From Oscillatoria sp. SIO1A7 (GTDB lineage: Bacteria > Cyanobacteriota > Cyanobacteriia > Cyanobacteriales > Laspinemataceae): a stretch of DNA of 64,000 bases. Every line of letters starts with the position of its first letter. Positions within the stretch are counted from its first letter, which is position 1. Shown here piece after piece: positions 53,198 to 62,587 of the stretch. The stretch lies in the NCBI GenBank assembly GCA_010672965.1, contig JAAHFN010000007.1:203145-267144 (forward strand), in the 5' to 3' direction. The translations under genes were made by a program, and so were the position numbers. The notes under the pieces were generated by a model. The model was not told the DNA's origin. It ran no database searches and worked only from the letters and a program-made list of their open reading frames with translations.

Positions 53198-55726
53198 TTA
53201 ATTATTGTTGCCTTTCCATTTGGCGATCGCTTCTTGTGCCTTGTCGTGCCACTTTGTATCTGCGGGAACCAAGACTGCCGCTTCAATTGCCGATGGAATG
53301 CGGCGGCTGCGGGCTCGACGCGATGCAATCTGCCAAATCCGGTAGCTCCACCATTCAATGCGATCGCGGGCATCTTGATAATGGGGCTCTCCCGGTTCTA
53401 TTTCGCGAAGCATAGCGATCGCTCGACTGTAAGTAGAGGCTTGTCCCCGCCGAATTAAGCGGAGCGCATCTTCCAATAATTGTTTATTGCCCTGCTCTAG
53501 CTGAGATTGTGCTTCCCAGACTGCTATTTTTTCCTCAGCCATAGCGCGAACATCTGCCCGGTGTGACGGAACCATCTTAGCTGCAGCGATCGCGTCGGTT
53601 AAATTGCCCTTTTCGGCGCGATCGGTTGCAATATCCAAAATCGCCTTACTCCAGCGATCGATATTTTGCTGGGCTTGTTGGTATTCGGGGTCGCCACTTT
53701 GAACTTGGCGACTTCGCGCGATCGCCCGTGCGTACTCAGAAGCCTGAGTCGATTGCAGGTCTGCCCCTGTCAAGGCTCCTTTCTCTTCGCTATCTGACGC
53801 GATCGCTGCTGAAGTTCCAGCTCCAGTTGTTCCTGAAGTTCCGGCTCCTTCTGAAGATGACCCAGCTTCTGGCGCTGCTGCTGGCGCTGTTGCTGCTGGC
53901 GCTGTTGCTGGCGCTGTTGCTGGCGCTGCTGCTGGCGCTGTTGCTGGTGCTGCTCCCGGCGCGGCTCCCGGCGCGGCTCCCGGCGCTGTTGCTGGTGCTG
54001 CTGCTGGTGCTGCTGGCGCTGCTGCTGGTGCTGCTGCTGGCGCTGCTGCTGGCGCTGGTGCTGGCGCTCCTCCCGGTGCGGCTCCCGGTGCGGCTCCCGG
54101 TGCTGCTCCCGGCGCGGCTCCCGGCGCGGCTCCCGGCGCGGCTCCTGGTGCCGATCCTGAAACCTTAGCCGATGTTGGGGAGCGATCGGGTTCGCGATCC
54201 ATAAATGGAGTCAGCTTTGCCAGAACGCCACCTAAGATCAGCAGTAGTGCTAGGGCTCCTATCGGCAAGCCTTTTCGCTTTTTTTTGCCTTTCTGTTCTG
54301 AATTTGTAGGAGAAGTATTCTGCTCATTAGTAGCATTCTCCTTGTCATTGGCGGGATTGTCCCACCCCTCGCTCGATTTATTGTTTGCCAAGTCTTCCCA
54401 CCCCTTACTCGATTGATTGTTTGCAGAGTTTGCCGAATTTGTCGAATTTGTCGAATTTGCAGAGCTTGCATAATTTCCCGAACCGTTGCTTGCTGCTGGT
54501 TCCGGCGCTATTTGCTTATTTGCAGAGCTTGCATAATTTCCCGAACCGTTGCTTGCTGCTGGTTCCGGCGCTATTTGCTTATTTGCAGAGCTTGCATAAT
54601 TTCCCGAACCGTTGCTTGCTGCTGGTTCCGGCGCTATTTGCTTATTTGCAGAGCTTGCATAATTTGCCGAACCGTTGCTTGCTGGCTCTTTCGAGGATAT
54701 TGTCCCCTGGGTAGAGCCCGTATCGGAATCGCCGGGGGATATAGTCTCTTTGGCCGTATTGCCATTGGTATTTCCAGCAGCAAAAGAATTTGCCCGCGTA
54801 GCAGCAGCGGCGGCGACGGCGGCGACCGCCGTCGCCGCCGCTGCCCTTGCCCTTTCTAAACCTTTTCCCGGTTCTGCTTCCAGTCCTGAGTGGTACGGGC
54901 TGGCGTTGGCGTTTGCTTCGTCTCCACTGGATTGTTTTTGCCCGATGCCAGTTGGGACGACCGCCCAGCGAGCATCTGCCTCGGTTGCACCGGGCAAGAT
55001 TATCTGTTGAATTTTGGCCGGTGGATAGATGATAAATACTGGATCTTGACCGGGGCGAAAGTATTGCTCGCTTAATTCTGGCAGTCGATCGCGCAGATAC
55101 AACTCCAGACCACCGAGACTTTTGCATCCCGAGCGTAGGGCTTCTAGTACCGCTGCTGTAAAAAATCCTCTATCCAAGCCAGCTCCTTCCCGTGAAAACT
55201 GATCCCCTTGACAGGACAGAATGGTGGATATTTCCAGTTCCCGGGCTAATTCCGCTGTTTTGGCTCCCCAAGTTTGGCCGCCAATCGTCCCATTGGCTCG
55301 GTTGGCATCCAGCATCACCAATGCTCGTTCCCCAACACCAGATGCCCTAAGATTTTCAAAGAGCGATCGCACGGATATACCCGTTCCTGGGATGTCCGAG
55401 GGATTCCCTTCTATCGGCATCAAATAGTCTTCTCCCTTCCAACTGACCCCATAGCCGCTGAAGAAGAACCAAAATATGTTGGAGAGATCTGCTTGATTCC
55501 GATAGGCCGTATTGAGCGATCTCAGAATATTTTCCCGATTCGGATAGGTCGATTGCCCATCTCTACTGGGAGAAGTCTCCGTTAGCAGCAAGCACTGTTC
55601 CGGGGAAATCCCCCCAAGTTCGACGAGAAAATTCTCCAGTCCCTGGGCATCTTGTTTGGCAAAATGTAAAGCCTGGAAAAACTGATACTGATTGATTCCT
55701 ATTATTACGCTCCCGAAATTTTTCAT
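53198..55726 (-). CDS. Pseudo-caspase (orthocaspase-fold) with low-complexity linker and membrane helix
   Basis: The product is about 842 residues. Residues 1-230 form a caspase p20-like domain: SVIIGINQYQFFQAL, NIFWFFFSGYGVSW, RALVMLDANRANG. The catalytic histidine of the usual SGHG is tyrosine 92 and the cysteine of the usual DAC(R/K) is asparagine 142, so proteolysis is not expected. A repetitive linker follows with 21-residue units (PEPAASNGSGNYASSANKQIA) and a membrane helix (GALALLLILGGVLAKL). An APGA/PAAAP tract of over 100 residues comes next. Two related helical units at the C-terminus (YARAIARSRQVQSGDPEYQQA, YSRAIAMLREIEPGEPHYQDA) resemble TPR-like pairs. ATG 55726 has GAGGAGAAGCA upstream. 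Altered-dyad orthocaspases are known in cyanobacteria; this one is the Y/N form. A scaffold role is inferred. Confidence 0.87.
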   Translation of the reverse strand: MKNFGSVIIGINQYQFFQALHFAKQDAQGLENFLVELGGISPEQCLLLTETSPSRDGQSTYPNRENILRSLNTAYRNQADLSNIFWFFFSGYGVSWKGEDYLMPIEGNPSDIPGTGISVRSLFENLRASGVGERALVMLDANRANGTIGGQTWGAKTAELARELEISTILSCQGDQFSREGAGLDRGFFTAAVLEALRSGCKSLGGLELYLRDRLPELSEQYFRPGQDPVFIIYPPAKIQQIILPGATEADARWAVVPTGIGQKQSSGDEANANASPYHSGLEAEPGKGLERARAAAATAVAAVAAAAATRANSFAAGNTNGNTAKETISPGDSDTGSTQGTISSKEPASNGSANYASSANKQIAPEPAASNGSGNYASSANKQIAPEPAASNGSGNYASSANKQIAPEPAASNGSGNYASSANSTNSTNSANSANNQSSKGWEDLANNKSSEGWDNPANDKENATNEQNTSPTNSEQKGKKKRKGLPIGALALLLILGGVLAKLTPFMDREPDRSPTSAKVSGSAPGAAPGAAPGAAPGAAPGAAPGAAPGGAPAPAPAAAPAAAPAAAPAAPAAAPATAPGAAPGAAPGAAPATAPAAAPATAPATAPAATAPAAAPEAGSSSEGAGTSGTTGAGTSAAIASDSEEKGALTGADLQSTQASEYARAIARSRQVQSGDPEYQQAQQNIDRWSKAILDIATDRAEKGNLTDAIAAAKMVPSHRADVRAMAEEKIAVWEAQSQLEQGNKQLLEDALRLIRRGQASTYSRAIAMLREIEPGEPHYQDARDRIEWWSYRIWQIASRRARSRRIPSAIEAAVLVPADTKWHDKAQEAIAKWKGNNN
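53830..54150 (-). repeat. GCTCCCGGCGC / GCTGCTGGCGCT simple repeats
   Basis: GC-rich 12- and 15-base units encode the APGA and PAAAP tract of the pseudo-caspase. Long open frames on the other strand (leucine-rich) are by-products. Confidence 0.85.
54465..54670 (-). repeat. 63-bp tandem repeat, about 3.3 copies
   Basis: The unit starting GCAGAGCTTGCATAATTTCC recurs every 63 bases with hardly any change, giving the 21-residue units of the linker. Near identity suggests recent expansion. Spacing and length exclude a CRISPR array. Confidence 0.9.
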
Positions 55727-55865
55727 TGCTTCTCCTCGGGATTGATAAAATCTAGTTTGTTTCAAAAATACCACAGACCTCCGAGTTTTTCACAAAACCG
55801 GGGGCCTATCCTTGGTTTTAGTTTTTAGTTCTTAGCTTGAGAGTTTGGGACTTGCGCCGAGACAA

Positions 55866-55962
55866 TATAGCAGTCAGCAGTCAGCTTTTAGCATAAGCAT
55901 TGTCGTTCGCCCCGGAGAGCAAACAATAAGATTGCCCTAACTAAATATGCGTAGTGCTATAT
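55866..55962. repeat. TATAGCAGTCAGC family element
   Basis: It runs from TATAGCAGTCAGCAGTCAGC to GCGTAGTGCTATA. It lies upstream (minus strand) of the pseudo-caspase start. Confidence 0.7.
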
Positions 55963-56172
55963 ATATAGGAGTAGCCGATTTTCCTGGGGGCAGCCGCAGA
56001 CGGCTAAGAGCAGTAGGGGGCGAATGGCCATTCCCCCTGGCGCATCGGCCGTTTGCACCGGCGAGATGAAACGCCCCTACTGCGCGGAGCTGCCTCGCGC
56101 GATCGCGTCAATTGTCTGCTACCTTCATGCAAGCTTTCTATACATGATGCTACTTGCACGTCTGCTCCCTAA

Positions 56173-56220
56173 ATATAGCTGAAAGCTGAAAGCTAAAAGC
56201 TGAAAGCTGAAGGCTAAGAG
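56173..56220. repeat. Heptamer repeat GCTGAAA
   Basis: About six AGCTGAA/AGCTAAA units just downstream (minus strand) of the secreted-protein gene. Confidence 0.85.
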
Positions 56221-56251
56221 CAGATCGCTATCGGCTTATTATCCCTCGAAT

Positions 56252-56803
56252 TTACCAAAGGCCTCTGACTGGTTGGGGTGCTGCAGCTGGGGCTACTGGT
56301 ACTGGTTCGGGAGCCCGTGCGGGAACTGATGCGGGAGCAGCGGGAACTGGTTGCACGGTGCGGCGGGTTTCCCGAACTCGACGCAGGGATTCCTCCCGAC
56401 GACGCCGGGCCTCTGCTTGGCGGCTGCGAATTTCTTCAAAGACACTATTTACCCGATCTTCTAAGGCCGTAGATCCGGCGCTGCTATCCTCAGTGGAGTC
56501 AACAAGAGCAACGCTGCGATCGTCATAGACGATGATATCGCTGCCAATTCCGATTCCGAGCCTTGTCTGATCCAAACTGGTAATGCTTACTTTTTTGCGA
56601 TCGCCATTGGGTAGCTCGACGGTTACTACCTCATTGTTAACCGCAATCACCTTGCCCCTGTAATCTTCGCTGGGTTCTGCCTGAGCCACTATACGCTCTG
56701 GGGCTTCTCCTGGTGTTTGGGCCATTGCGCTATAGCCACCAGCGAGAGAAAGCAATACCGATAAGGTTGCACCTGTTACGAACTTTATTTTTTGTAAACC
56801 CAT
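56252..56803 (-). CDS. Secreted protein with proline/alanine tail, unknown
   Basis: The 183-residue product has a clear signal peptide (MGLQKIKFVTGATLSVLLSL, cleavage near AMAQT). A small beta-rich domain follows (YRGKVIAVNNEVVTVELPNG, then GIGSDIIVYDDRSVALV), resembling short OB/SH3-like exported domains. An arginine/glutamate-rich helix (EEIRSRQAEARRRREESLRRVRETRR) and a proline/alanine tail (PAAPASVPARAPEPVPV) complete it. It is probably periplasmic or wall-associated. TGAGGAAAT precedes the ATG. The family is not recognised. The neighbouring plus-strand L,D-transpeptidase suggests, weakly, a cell-wall context. Confidence 0.7.
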   Translation of the reverse strand: MGLQKIKFVTGATLSVLLSLAGGYSAMAQTPGEAPERIVAQAEPSEDYRGKVIAVNNEVVTVELPNGDRKKVSITSLDQTRLGIGIGSDIIVYDDRSVALVDSTEDSSAGSTALEDRVNSVFEEIRSRQAEARRRREESLRRVRETRRTVQPVPAAPASVPARAPEPVPVAPAAAPQPVRGLW

Positions 56804-57105
56804 ATTTCCTCACTTTTGATAATTTTAGCTGGCGATCGCCCCTGTTGGACCAACCTGGACATATCCATCTTCCCCAACCCCGTTCGCGTTACGCCCAGGG
56901 CGAGACTACCACAAAGTAAGCTTTTGCTCTTGTCCTTGTGGATGCTTTATTAAAGCATCAAGTTTTTTTTTTGTCAATCAAGTTTTATAGTATTAAGCAA
57001 TCAGTCTATCGGCTTTCAGCCTATCGGCTTATGCGCTCTGCGCAGGGAGCGCGTCCTGCACAGAGCGCCCATGCGCAAGTCCTGATATAATCCCTTATCG
57101 TGTGG

Positions 57106-57213
57106 TATAGCACTAAGCATATTTGCTCAAGTTGGCCAGTAGGGGCGATTTCACCATTTGCCCTACATCCCGGACTGCGATCGTGGTCGCCCGGCGGACT
57201 GCTTACTGCTATA
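57106..57213. repeat. TATAGCACTAAGC...GCTTACTGCTATA element
   Basis: The ends TATAGCACTAAGC and GCTTACTGCTATA are inverted copies with about 80 bases between. It ends about 38 bases before the L,D-transpeptidase start and may carry or displace its promoter. The rest of 56804-57250 shows no gene. Confidence 0.7.
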
Positions 57214-57250
57214 CATAATCTTTGATAGCCTATGGGGAGGAATGGGAAAG

Positions 57251-57841
57251 ATGGGTAAATGGCTTCAAACCTTGGTTTTGGCTTGCAAAGGCGCGGTGAC
57301 GATCGCTTTTTGTCTATCGGGAGGGCTTTCTCTTGGAATGGCAGCTCCGGTGCGGGTTGATTTGCTGCCTATTGAAACACCAGAATTGCCGCCCTTGGGG
57401 GACAGCTCTAGATTCCTGCCCTTGGAAGAATTTCAACCGGAACTAACCAACCAAGGCACTTACTTATCTATCGACTTGAGCGATCGCCGGGTTTATTTGT
57501 ATCAAGGCGATAAGTTGCTAGCCAGTTATAAAATTGCCGTCGGTAAAGCAGGTTGGGAGACTCCCACCGGGAATTATAAGGTAATGCAAATGATCCGCAA
57601 TCCAGCTTGGGAACATCCCTGGACTGGAGAAGTAGTTCCCCCCGGCCCCGATAATCCCTTGGGTACTCGGTGGATTGGTTTTTGGACTGATGGAACCAAT
57701 TACATTGGCTTCCACGGCACTCCCAATGAAGGCTCCGTCGGACAAGCTGCCTCCCACGGTTGCGTCCGCATGTTCGATAAGGATGTAGTAGCTTTATTCG
57801 AGCAAGTGGAAATCGGCACCCCAGTTCTAGTCTTACCTTAA
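57251..57841 (+). CDS. L,D-transpeptidase (YkuD domain)
   Basis: The enzyme cross-links peptidoglycan stem peptides or attaches proteins to them, acting in the periplasm. It has a signal sequence (WLQTLVLACKGAVTIAFCL, cleavage near GMAAP) and a YkuD domain over about 75-195. The domain begins YLSIDLSDRRVYLYQGDKLLASYKIAVG, then TPTGNYKVMQM, and has the active-site motif SHGCVRM with the catalytic cysteine. The ATG at 57251 is favoured because GGGAGGA sits about 9 bases upstream; ATG 57242 is also possible. The longer open frame runs back into a mobile repeat and is not credible. Length is about 196 residues. Confidence 0.92.
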   Translation: MGKWLQTLVLACKGAVTIAFCLSGGLSLGMAAPVRVDLLPIETPELPPLGDSSRFLPLEEFQPELTNQGTYLSIDLSDRRVYLYQGDKLLASYKIAVGKAGWETPTGNYKVMQMIRNPAWEHPWTGEVVPPGPDNPLGTRWIGFWTDGTNYIGFHGTPNEGSVGQAASHGCVRMFDKDVVALFEQVEIGTPVLVLP

Positions 57842-57877
57842 TCCCTGCGCGGGTAATTGATTTGGGATGCCCGAATT

Positions 57878-59743
57878 TTACCGGAGCGATCGCTTATATT
57901 TTTCTAGCAATTCGCGAATATAGTCATAACCATCCACGCCAATGACAGCAATAATATCCTGACGCTGCTGTTCTAAAGCGATATCGAATGCATCGGTGCC
58001 CCATTGACCCTGTAAAATTGTCAGCAACCCAGCGGGTTGACGCCACTCGCTAGAACCAATTTGTTCTAGGATATACATTCCCAGACAGCCGGTAGAAACG
58101 GTTTTCTGGATAATACTAACGCTATAGTAAGCTTGGGAGATGTAGGCATAGTTAATACCCTGAAGGTAAAAGTCTCCAGCAAATTGAGCGGCTTCTAATC
58201 CTTGGGCTAAATATTGGAGGGCTTCTTGAGGTTTGTCTAAAACAACACAGGCAATGCCCAGACTGCTAGAACAGAGAGCTTGGCTCTGGCGATCGCTCAA
58301 TTTTTCCGACAACTGTAGCCCTTGTTGCAAATAATCCATCGCCCTTTCATAAACCTCCGGCTCCAGTCGTTCTCCCTCTCGCGCTTGGAATACTTCGCTG
58401 TAGCCAAAATTAGCCAAGGCATTCGCTTGGCCACGGGTATCGCCAGACTCTCTAGAGAGAATTAAAGCCCGCTGGCTATAACTAATCGCTTGGCTATAAT
58501 TTTTCCGTGCCACCGAAGTGCGGCTGAGGTGATTGAGATTGGCTATTTCGCAGGAGCGATCTCCAGCTTCTCGGGCAATTTCTAAAGCTTGTTCGTGGAA
58601 AGTGAGGGAGCGATCGTATTCCCCCCGGGCTCTAAGCGAATAACCCAACATTGTTAAAATTCGCGCTTTTTCTTGGGTTCCCTCCAACCGAGTCAAAGGT
58701 TCGTCTAAATAATCTAAGGTATTGCGCAGGTATTCCCCAGTAAAAGATGCAAAAATACCGCCATAAAGAGGAAAATACTCCCGCTGAGAAAAGGCGCGCA
58801 AAATTTGCAGCGTTATCTGAAAACAGCCATCGGCCAATTGTTGGCTCTGAGCTTGGTTGAAGCCATTGGCCAATCCCGACCAAATAACTGCAAAAGTTAG
58901 AAAAGTAGAACTAGAGAGCTTGGTGCTGGCTTTGGCGTTATAAACGAGCTTGTCAAACCAGGCCACTAGCCCCCGCTGCAAAAATTGCAAAATTAGGGCC
59001 AGTTCCACCAAGCCACCGGGTTCGAGATTGCCTCGGTCTCGGGCGAGTTCGGCAATAGATTGATTCAGAGCGATCGCCTCGAAGAGGGCTTGGGCAAATG
59101 CCGCGTTCGCCTGTTTTGCCCATAGCATCCAAGGACCGCGCTGCCCCGGCATTCCTTCAAATCCAATCTGCGATCGCCCTTGGTCGTACATCCATGTCGT
59201 TAGATAAGGTTCCAGTCTTTGCCAAGATTCCAGACCACCCTCAATGCCGGCAGCTAATTCTGCGATCGACTGCTCTCGATCGGAATTTTCCCTTGCAGCA
59301 GCAGCGAGAGCTTTAGCAAATTCTTGAAGCTGTTGGATACCCTGAGCCTGCGGTTGGTTTGGGTCTAGCGATCGCAACAGAGCGAACAGTTGGCGATCCG
59401 GTTCGGCACTCAGCACTTGGTTGACGAACAATCCACGCGATCGCTTTGCTTGATTTTCCTCCTGCCAGCGCTCCCAGGATTGCTCGATTGTCCTCAAGGC
59501 TTTTAGAATGCGATTGGCTTTGGCCCTCTTAAGCTCGTCCGCTCCAGCATCCACCCGATGTTGGGCCGCACGGAGGCGATCGTCGAGACAGCGCTCGAAG
59601 ATTTCGCCAGTCCCCTGGGCCACTTCTTGCACGATCGAGCGATATACTTGCTCCTTGGAGCGGATTTTGCCTTTGAGAGTTTTTTCTACAATTTTTTCTA
59701 TCAAGGCGTTATAGCGATCGGGCAGTGAGGTAGAATCAGACAT
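57878..59743 (-). CDS. Tetratricopeptide-repeat protein
   Basis: The 621-residue soluble protein has an all-helical N-terminal half (about 1-320) that I do not recognise: conserved-looking IVEKTLKGKIRSKEQVYRSIVQEVAQGTGEIFERCL, then WERWQEEN. A TPR array follows (about 340-540): ARILTMLGYSLRARGEYDRSLTFHEQALEIAREAGD, IANLNHLSRTSVARKNYSQAISYSQRALILSRESGD, QALCSSSLGIACVVLDKPQEALQYLAQGLEAAQFAGD. The C-terminus (ALEQQRQDIIAVIGVDGYDYIRELLEKYKRSLR) is helical. It probably acts as a protein-interaction scaffold. It converges with the L,D-transpeptidase gene, 36 bases apart. No strong ribosome site precedes ATG 59743. Confidence 0.85.
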   Translation of the reverse strand: MSDSTSLPDRYNALIEKIVEKTLKGKIRSKEQVYRSIVQEVAQGTGEIFERCLDDRLRAAQHRVDAGADELKRAKANRILKALRTIEQSWERWQEENQAKRSRGLFVNQVLSAEPDRQLFALLRSLDPNQPQAQGIQQLQEFAKALAAAARENSDREQSIAELAAGIEGGLESWQRLEPYLTTWMYDQGRSQIGFEGMPGQRGPWMLWAKQANAAFAQALFEAIALNQSIAELARDRGNLEPGGLVELALILQFLQRGLVAWFDKLVYNAKASTKLSSSTFLTFAVIWSGLANGFNQAQSQQLADGCFQITLQILRAFSQREYFPLYGGIFASFTGEYLRNTLDYLDEPLTRLEGTQEKARILTMLGYSLRARGEYDRSLTFHEQALEIAREAGDRSCEIANLNHLSRTSVARKNYSQAISYSQRALILSRESGDTRGQANALANFGYSEVFQAREGERLEPEVYERAMDYLQQGLQLSEKLSDRQSQALCSSSLGIACVVLDKPQEALQYLAQGLEAAQFAGDFYLQGINYAYISQAYYSVSIIQKTVSTGCLGMYILEQIGSSEWRQPAGLLTILQGQWGTDAFDIALEQQRQDIIAVIGVDGYDYIRELLEKYKRSLR

Positions 59744-60582
59744 AGTTGCATCTTTGGTTGCGATAGATGGAGAATGGCTAGCAGGTGGAAGCCATTGACA
59801 TCTTCAGTAGAAGACTTTCTATTAGAGTATAGGCGAGGGGATTCCCAGGAGATTCGCGGGAGCAGAGCGATCGGTCTCGATAGGAATAATTTTGAGGGGT
59901 TCTCCCCCGTGAGGGTGACAATCCGTAGTCTATCGAGCCGGAAAACCCAGCAAGCCCCTTATATTTAACGCCGCCTCGCTTGCTGGTAACGCCGCATACC
60001 CGGGCAGCAATATGCAACGCTACATACCTAGGCAGTAATATGTAACCTCCTGCCCCTTTCCTCTCTCCCTTCCCGTTCCCCATTCACCTTTCCCTAGCGC
60101 AACCAATATTGAATTATTCCAAAACCTGTATATCTAAATGTCGTGCCAAGTAAGAGCGATCGCGATTTACTAAATTTTTTTTCAATTTATGTTAAAGACT
60201 TTCCAATCCCTCGTAACAATTGCTAGAATGACAAACCTTAAAAAGCCGGTTAGGTTGTTGTCTATCGCCGCCTATTTCCATTAGGGAGAGAACGACTGGA
60301 GGGGAAGACAGGGGGAATTGGGTAGGACTTACGCGCGGCTTGTAATATTTATCGCTATATCTAGAATTTTGTACGCGCAAGCACGCGCTGCTAGAGAGGA
60401 AGACTGGGAGAATTGGCTGGCGATCGCCATAATTTCTGGCGGATCGAAGAATTGCATTTGGCAAGGCATACCGCATAAGATTGCTGACCCAACAACAAGC
60501 AATTAAAGGTTTAAAACCCAATTATAGCGTCTTTACTTTTCATCAAAAGCAGACTAGATCCGGAACGCCTTAATTTCACCAA

Positions 60583-60690
60583 TATAGCACTACGCCAATA
60601 AGCGCTTGACATTTATAAATGCTCCTTCCTTAGTCAGATTATACTTTTGACTTTTTAATGCATGACTTTTTACTTGCGCGTAGCGCTATA
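60583..60690. repeat. TATAGCGCTACGCGCAAGTC family element, reverse orientation
   Basis: The ends TATAGCACTACGC and GCGTAGCGCTATA are inverted; the interior matches the reverse complement of 33360-33478. Confidence 0.75.
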
Positions 60691-60953
60691 AAATAGCTCC
60701 TGTTTTGCAGATTCGGCCCTGAAAGTCTTGGTGGCTGGAATAGGATTGCTGTTTGGCAATGCTGGTCCTAAAATTCGCAACTGGAACATAATCGCAAAAA
60801 AAAATACTGCGGCGATATTTTAGATCTGTTTTTAACAAGGTCAAAATAGGTATAGTCGCCAACTGGCCTGCATTTGGGGCGTTCTCCTTCCTAGAGGGCT
60901 CCCAAAGAACGGCTAAATTGATATATATAAGGTATTGACAAAGACAGCTAGAG

Positions 60954-61115
60954 ATGTTAAAGTCAATTACAGGTTTGAAAAACTACAAGTCAATCGCTCT
61001 TTTTAGGGGTGCTAGCACTTTTCTCTCTTTCTATCTGCAATGGGCTGGCGAAAACGGAAGAGGCAATCTAAATACCTATCTAGAGCAAAGACCGAGTGAT
61101 GGACCACAGATTTAG
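60954..61115 (+). CDS. Possible small protein (53 residues) followed by a hairpin
   Basis: ATG 60954 opens 53 codons (MLKSITGLKNYKSIALFRG and on) ending TAG 61113-61115. A perfect 10-bp stem (61123-61132 with 61136-61145) lies 7 bases after the stop. TTGACA occurs at 60935-60940, but a promoter there would start transcription inside the frame, which argues against this promoter driving the ORF. No family is recognised. A small RNA is an alternative. Confidence 0.25.
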   Translation: MLKSITGLKNYKSIALFRGASTFLSFYLQWAGENGRGNLNTYLEQRPSDGPQI

Positions 61116-61122
61116 GGTTTAC

Positions 61123-61145
61123 CCCTGCAAGTCAAACTTGCAGGG
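61123..61145 (+). terminator. 10-bp hairpin CCCTGCAAGT/ACTTGCAGGG
   Basis: It is a perfect stem with a 3-base loop, followed by TTTGAGGG rather than a long T-run. It is terminator-like at best. Confidence 0.4.
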
Positions 61146-61498
61146 TTTGAGGGAGTTTGCTTGCTAAAAAAGAAAGCGTTAGCTCTCGTCAAAAAACCTA
61201 AAAAATTGTAAAAAGATCGAGAGTAAGATAGCAACATAGTCATATAATTACGAGTAGTAAATTTCGTGCTATGTTGCCCTCTAGAGTTGCAAGCTATAAG
61301 CGTCCTAAGCTTCTTGCTTAGGATACTAATTGCCAATATCAAAAAATGCTATAGGTGCGGTCGCTATAGGGTGCGTTACAGTAAAAATTGGTTGAGATTT
61401 AACAAAGGAATCTTTAGATATGAGCTAGGGCGAGATAGTTCGGTAATAATTGTCGCGATAGATTGGCAGCTAAATTGGTAGAGCCAATAGGAAATAAT

Positions 61499-62587
61499 AT
61501 GGATAATTCAGGGAAATTAAATCGAGAAACTATAAGTAAAATAGGGGGAGATTTATTGCTCTCTAATACAGCTTACGGAACGGGTACAAAAATCAAGTAC
61601 CAATCAATTCATAAGAACGAACTCGGTGATGAAGAGATTATTTTAGTAGCAAAAACGACAGAGAAAAAGGCAAAAATAAGACAAGAAGTTTCTATTTCTA
61701 TAACCGGCACAGGAGGAGATCTAGAAATAGAAGATAGGGTTTTATTGAAAAAAATATCCCTCGGTGATGCCCCCACTTTTTGGAAGTTATGGGTGCGGCA
61801 TAAAGACTATCTTTACGGTTGCTGCCTCGAATGGATGAAAGGCAATCCTTGGGAAGCAGAAGAAGCACTTAGCGAGGCAATGCTCAAAGCGTGGGATAAA
61901 TTGCCAAAATACGCAGAAAAGATTACCAATATCAAAGGATGGCTGGCTCGACTGACTCATAACCTCTGCATGGATATACATCGAGAACGCAAGCGAGGTG
62001 CCAAGAGGGTAGAAAGTATAGAAGCAATAGCAGATCGCGAAGGAACGAGCTATAGCTTCGAGTCTCCCGATGCAGCTATCCTTCGGCGCGAGATGGCAGC
62101 GTATATCCGCCAAGGAATTGAAAGTTTATCTCCTAGGTTGCGCGCTCCTTTTATGCTGCGTTTCTGCCAAGACAAGTCTTATCAAGCAATAGCCAAACAA
62201 ATGGGCGTGTCCGAACATAACATTCGCAAGCGCATCCAACAGGCGCGAGCAATTATGCAAGAGCAATTAAATCAGTACCTTTCTGGCTCGGATGATTCTG
62301 CAGCGCTGCTCAAAGAAATTGCCCTAGATTGTGGCGATAGTTATGCAATTCCTCTGTCAGAAGCGATCGGCGGAGATTCCTCTGTTGATTATACTCTGCC
62401 CTGGTCGAGGGGAGTGGAAGAAGATATGTCCCAAGAGCCTCAATCCGAGGAAACAGAAATTTTTGATGAAGAACTAGGGAATGAGGGGTGCATAATGGAG
62501 AGAATCAATTACAGGGTGACTGCCTCATGTCTAGAAACTGTACCGCACACTTGGTTTGCATTAATGGGTTCTCTGAGTTGGAGATAA
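61499..62587 (+). CDS. ECF-like sigma-70 family RNA polymerase sigma factor
   Basis: The product is about 362 residues. Residues 1-90 are a variable N-terminal extension. Sigma region 2 spans about 93-170: FWKLWVRHKDYLYGCCLEWM, EAEEALSEAMLKAWDKLPKY and NIKGWLARLTHNLCMDIHRERKR. Region 4 (about 205-265) is SLSPRLRAPFMLRFCQDKSYQAIAKQMGVSEHNIRKRIQQARAIM, a helix-turn-helix that would bind the -35 element. The C-terminal 95 or so residues are acidic and not conserved-looking. ATG 61499 has AGGA upstream; an earlier TTG (61463) extends the frame. The 3' end overlaps the following TPR gene by 61 bases in another frame, so the two are translationally close and probably co-expressed. The target promoters are unknown; no anti-sigma factor is recognisable. 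Confidence 0.88.
   Translation: MDNSGKLNRETISKIGGDLLLSNTAYGTGTKIKYQSIHKNELGDEEIILVAKTTEKKAKIRQEVSISITGTGGDLEIEDRVLLKKISLGDAPTFWKLWVRHKDYLYGCCLEWMKGNPWEAEEALSEAMLKAWDKLPKYAEKITNIKGWLARLTHNLCMDIHRERKRGAKRVESIEAIADREGTSYSFESPDAAILRREMAAYIRQGIESLSPRLRAPFMLRFCQDKSYQAIAKQMGVSEHNIRKRIQQARAIMQEQLNQYLSGSDDSAALLKEIALDCGDSYAIPLSEAIGGDSSVDYTLPWSRGVEEDMSQEPQSEETEIFDEELGNEGCIMERINYRVTASCLETVPHTWFALMGSLSWR

Larger units (their letters stand above)
59744..61498. other. Long intergenic region before the sigma-factor gene
   Basis: No conserved gene is seen in about 1.75 kb. It holds a dispersed-element fragment (about 59830-59970, weakly like 6003-6120), imperfect GCAGCAATATGCAACGCTACAT repeats (about 60004-60045), the element at 60583-60690, a possible small ORF with a hairpin (60954-61145), and a 9-bp inverted pair GCAACATAG/CTATGTTGC near 61231 and 61269. 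Confidence 0.55.

Noticed and set aside
53626-54168. 180-codon leucine-rich plus-strand frame
   Set aside because: It is antisense to the APGA/PAAAP tract of the pseudo-caspase; leucine richness is a by-product of GCTGCTGGCGCT-type repeats.
54465-54690. CRISPR array in the pseudo-caspase
   Set aside because: The 63-bp units are directly adjacent and preserve the reading frame; there are no variable spacers.
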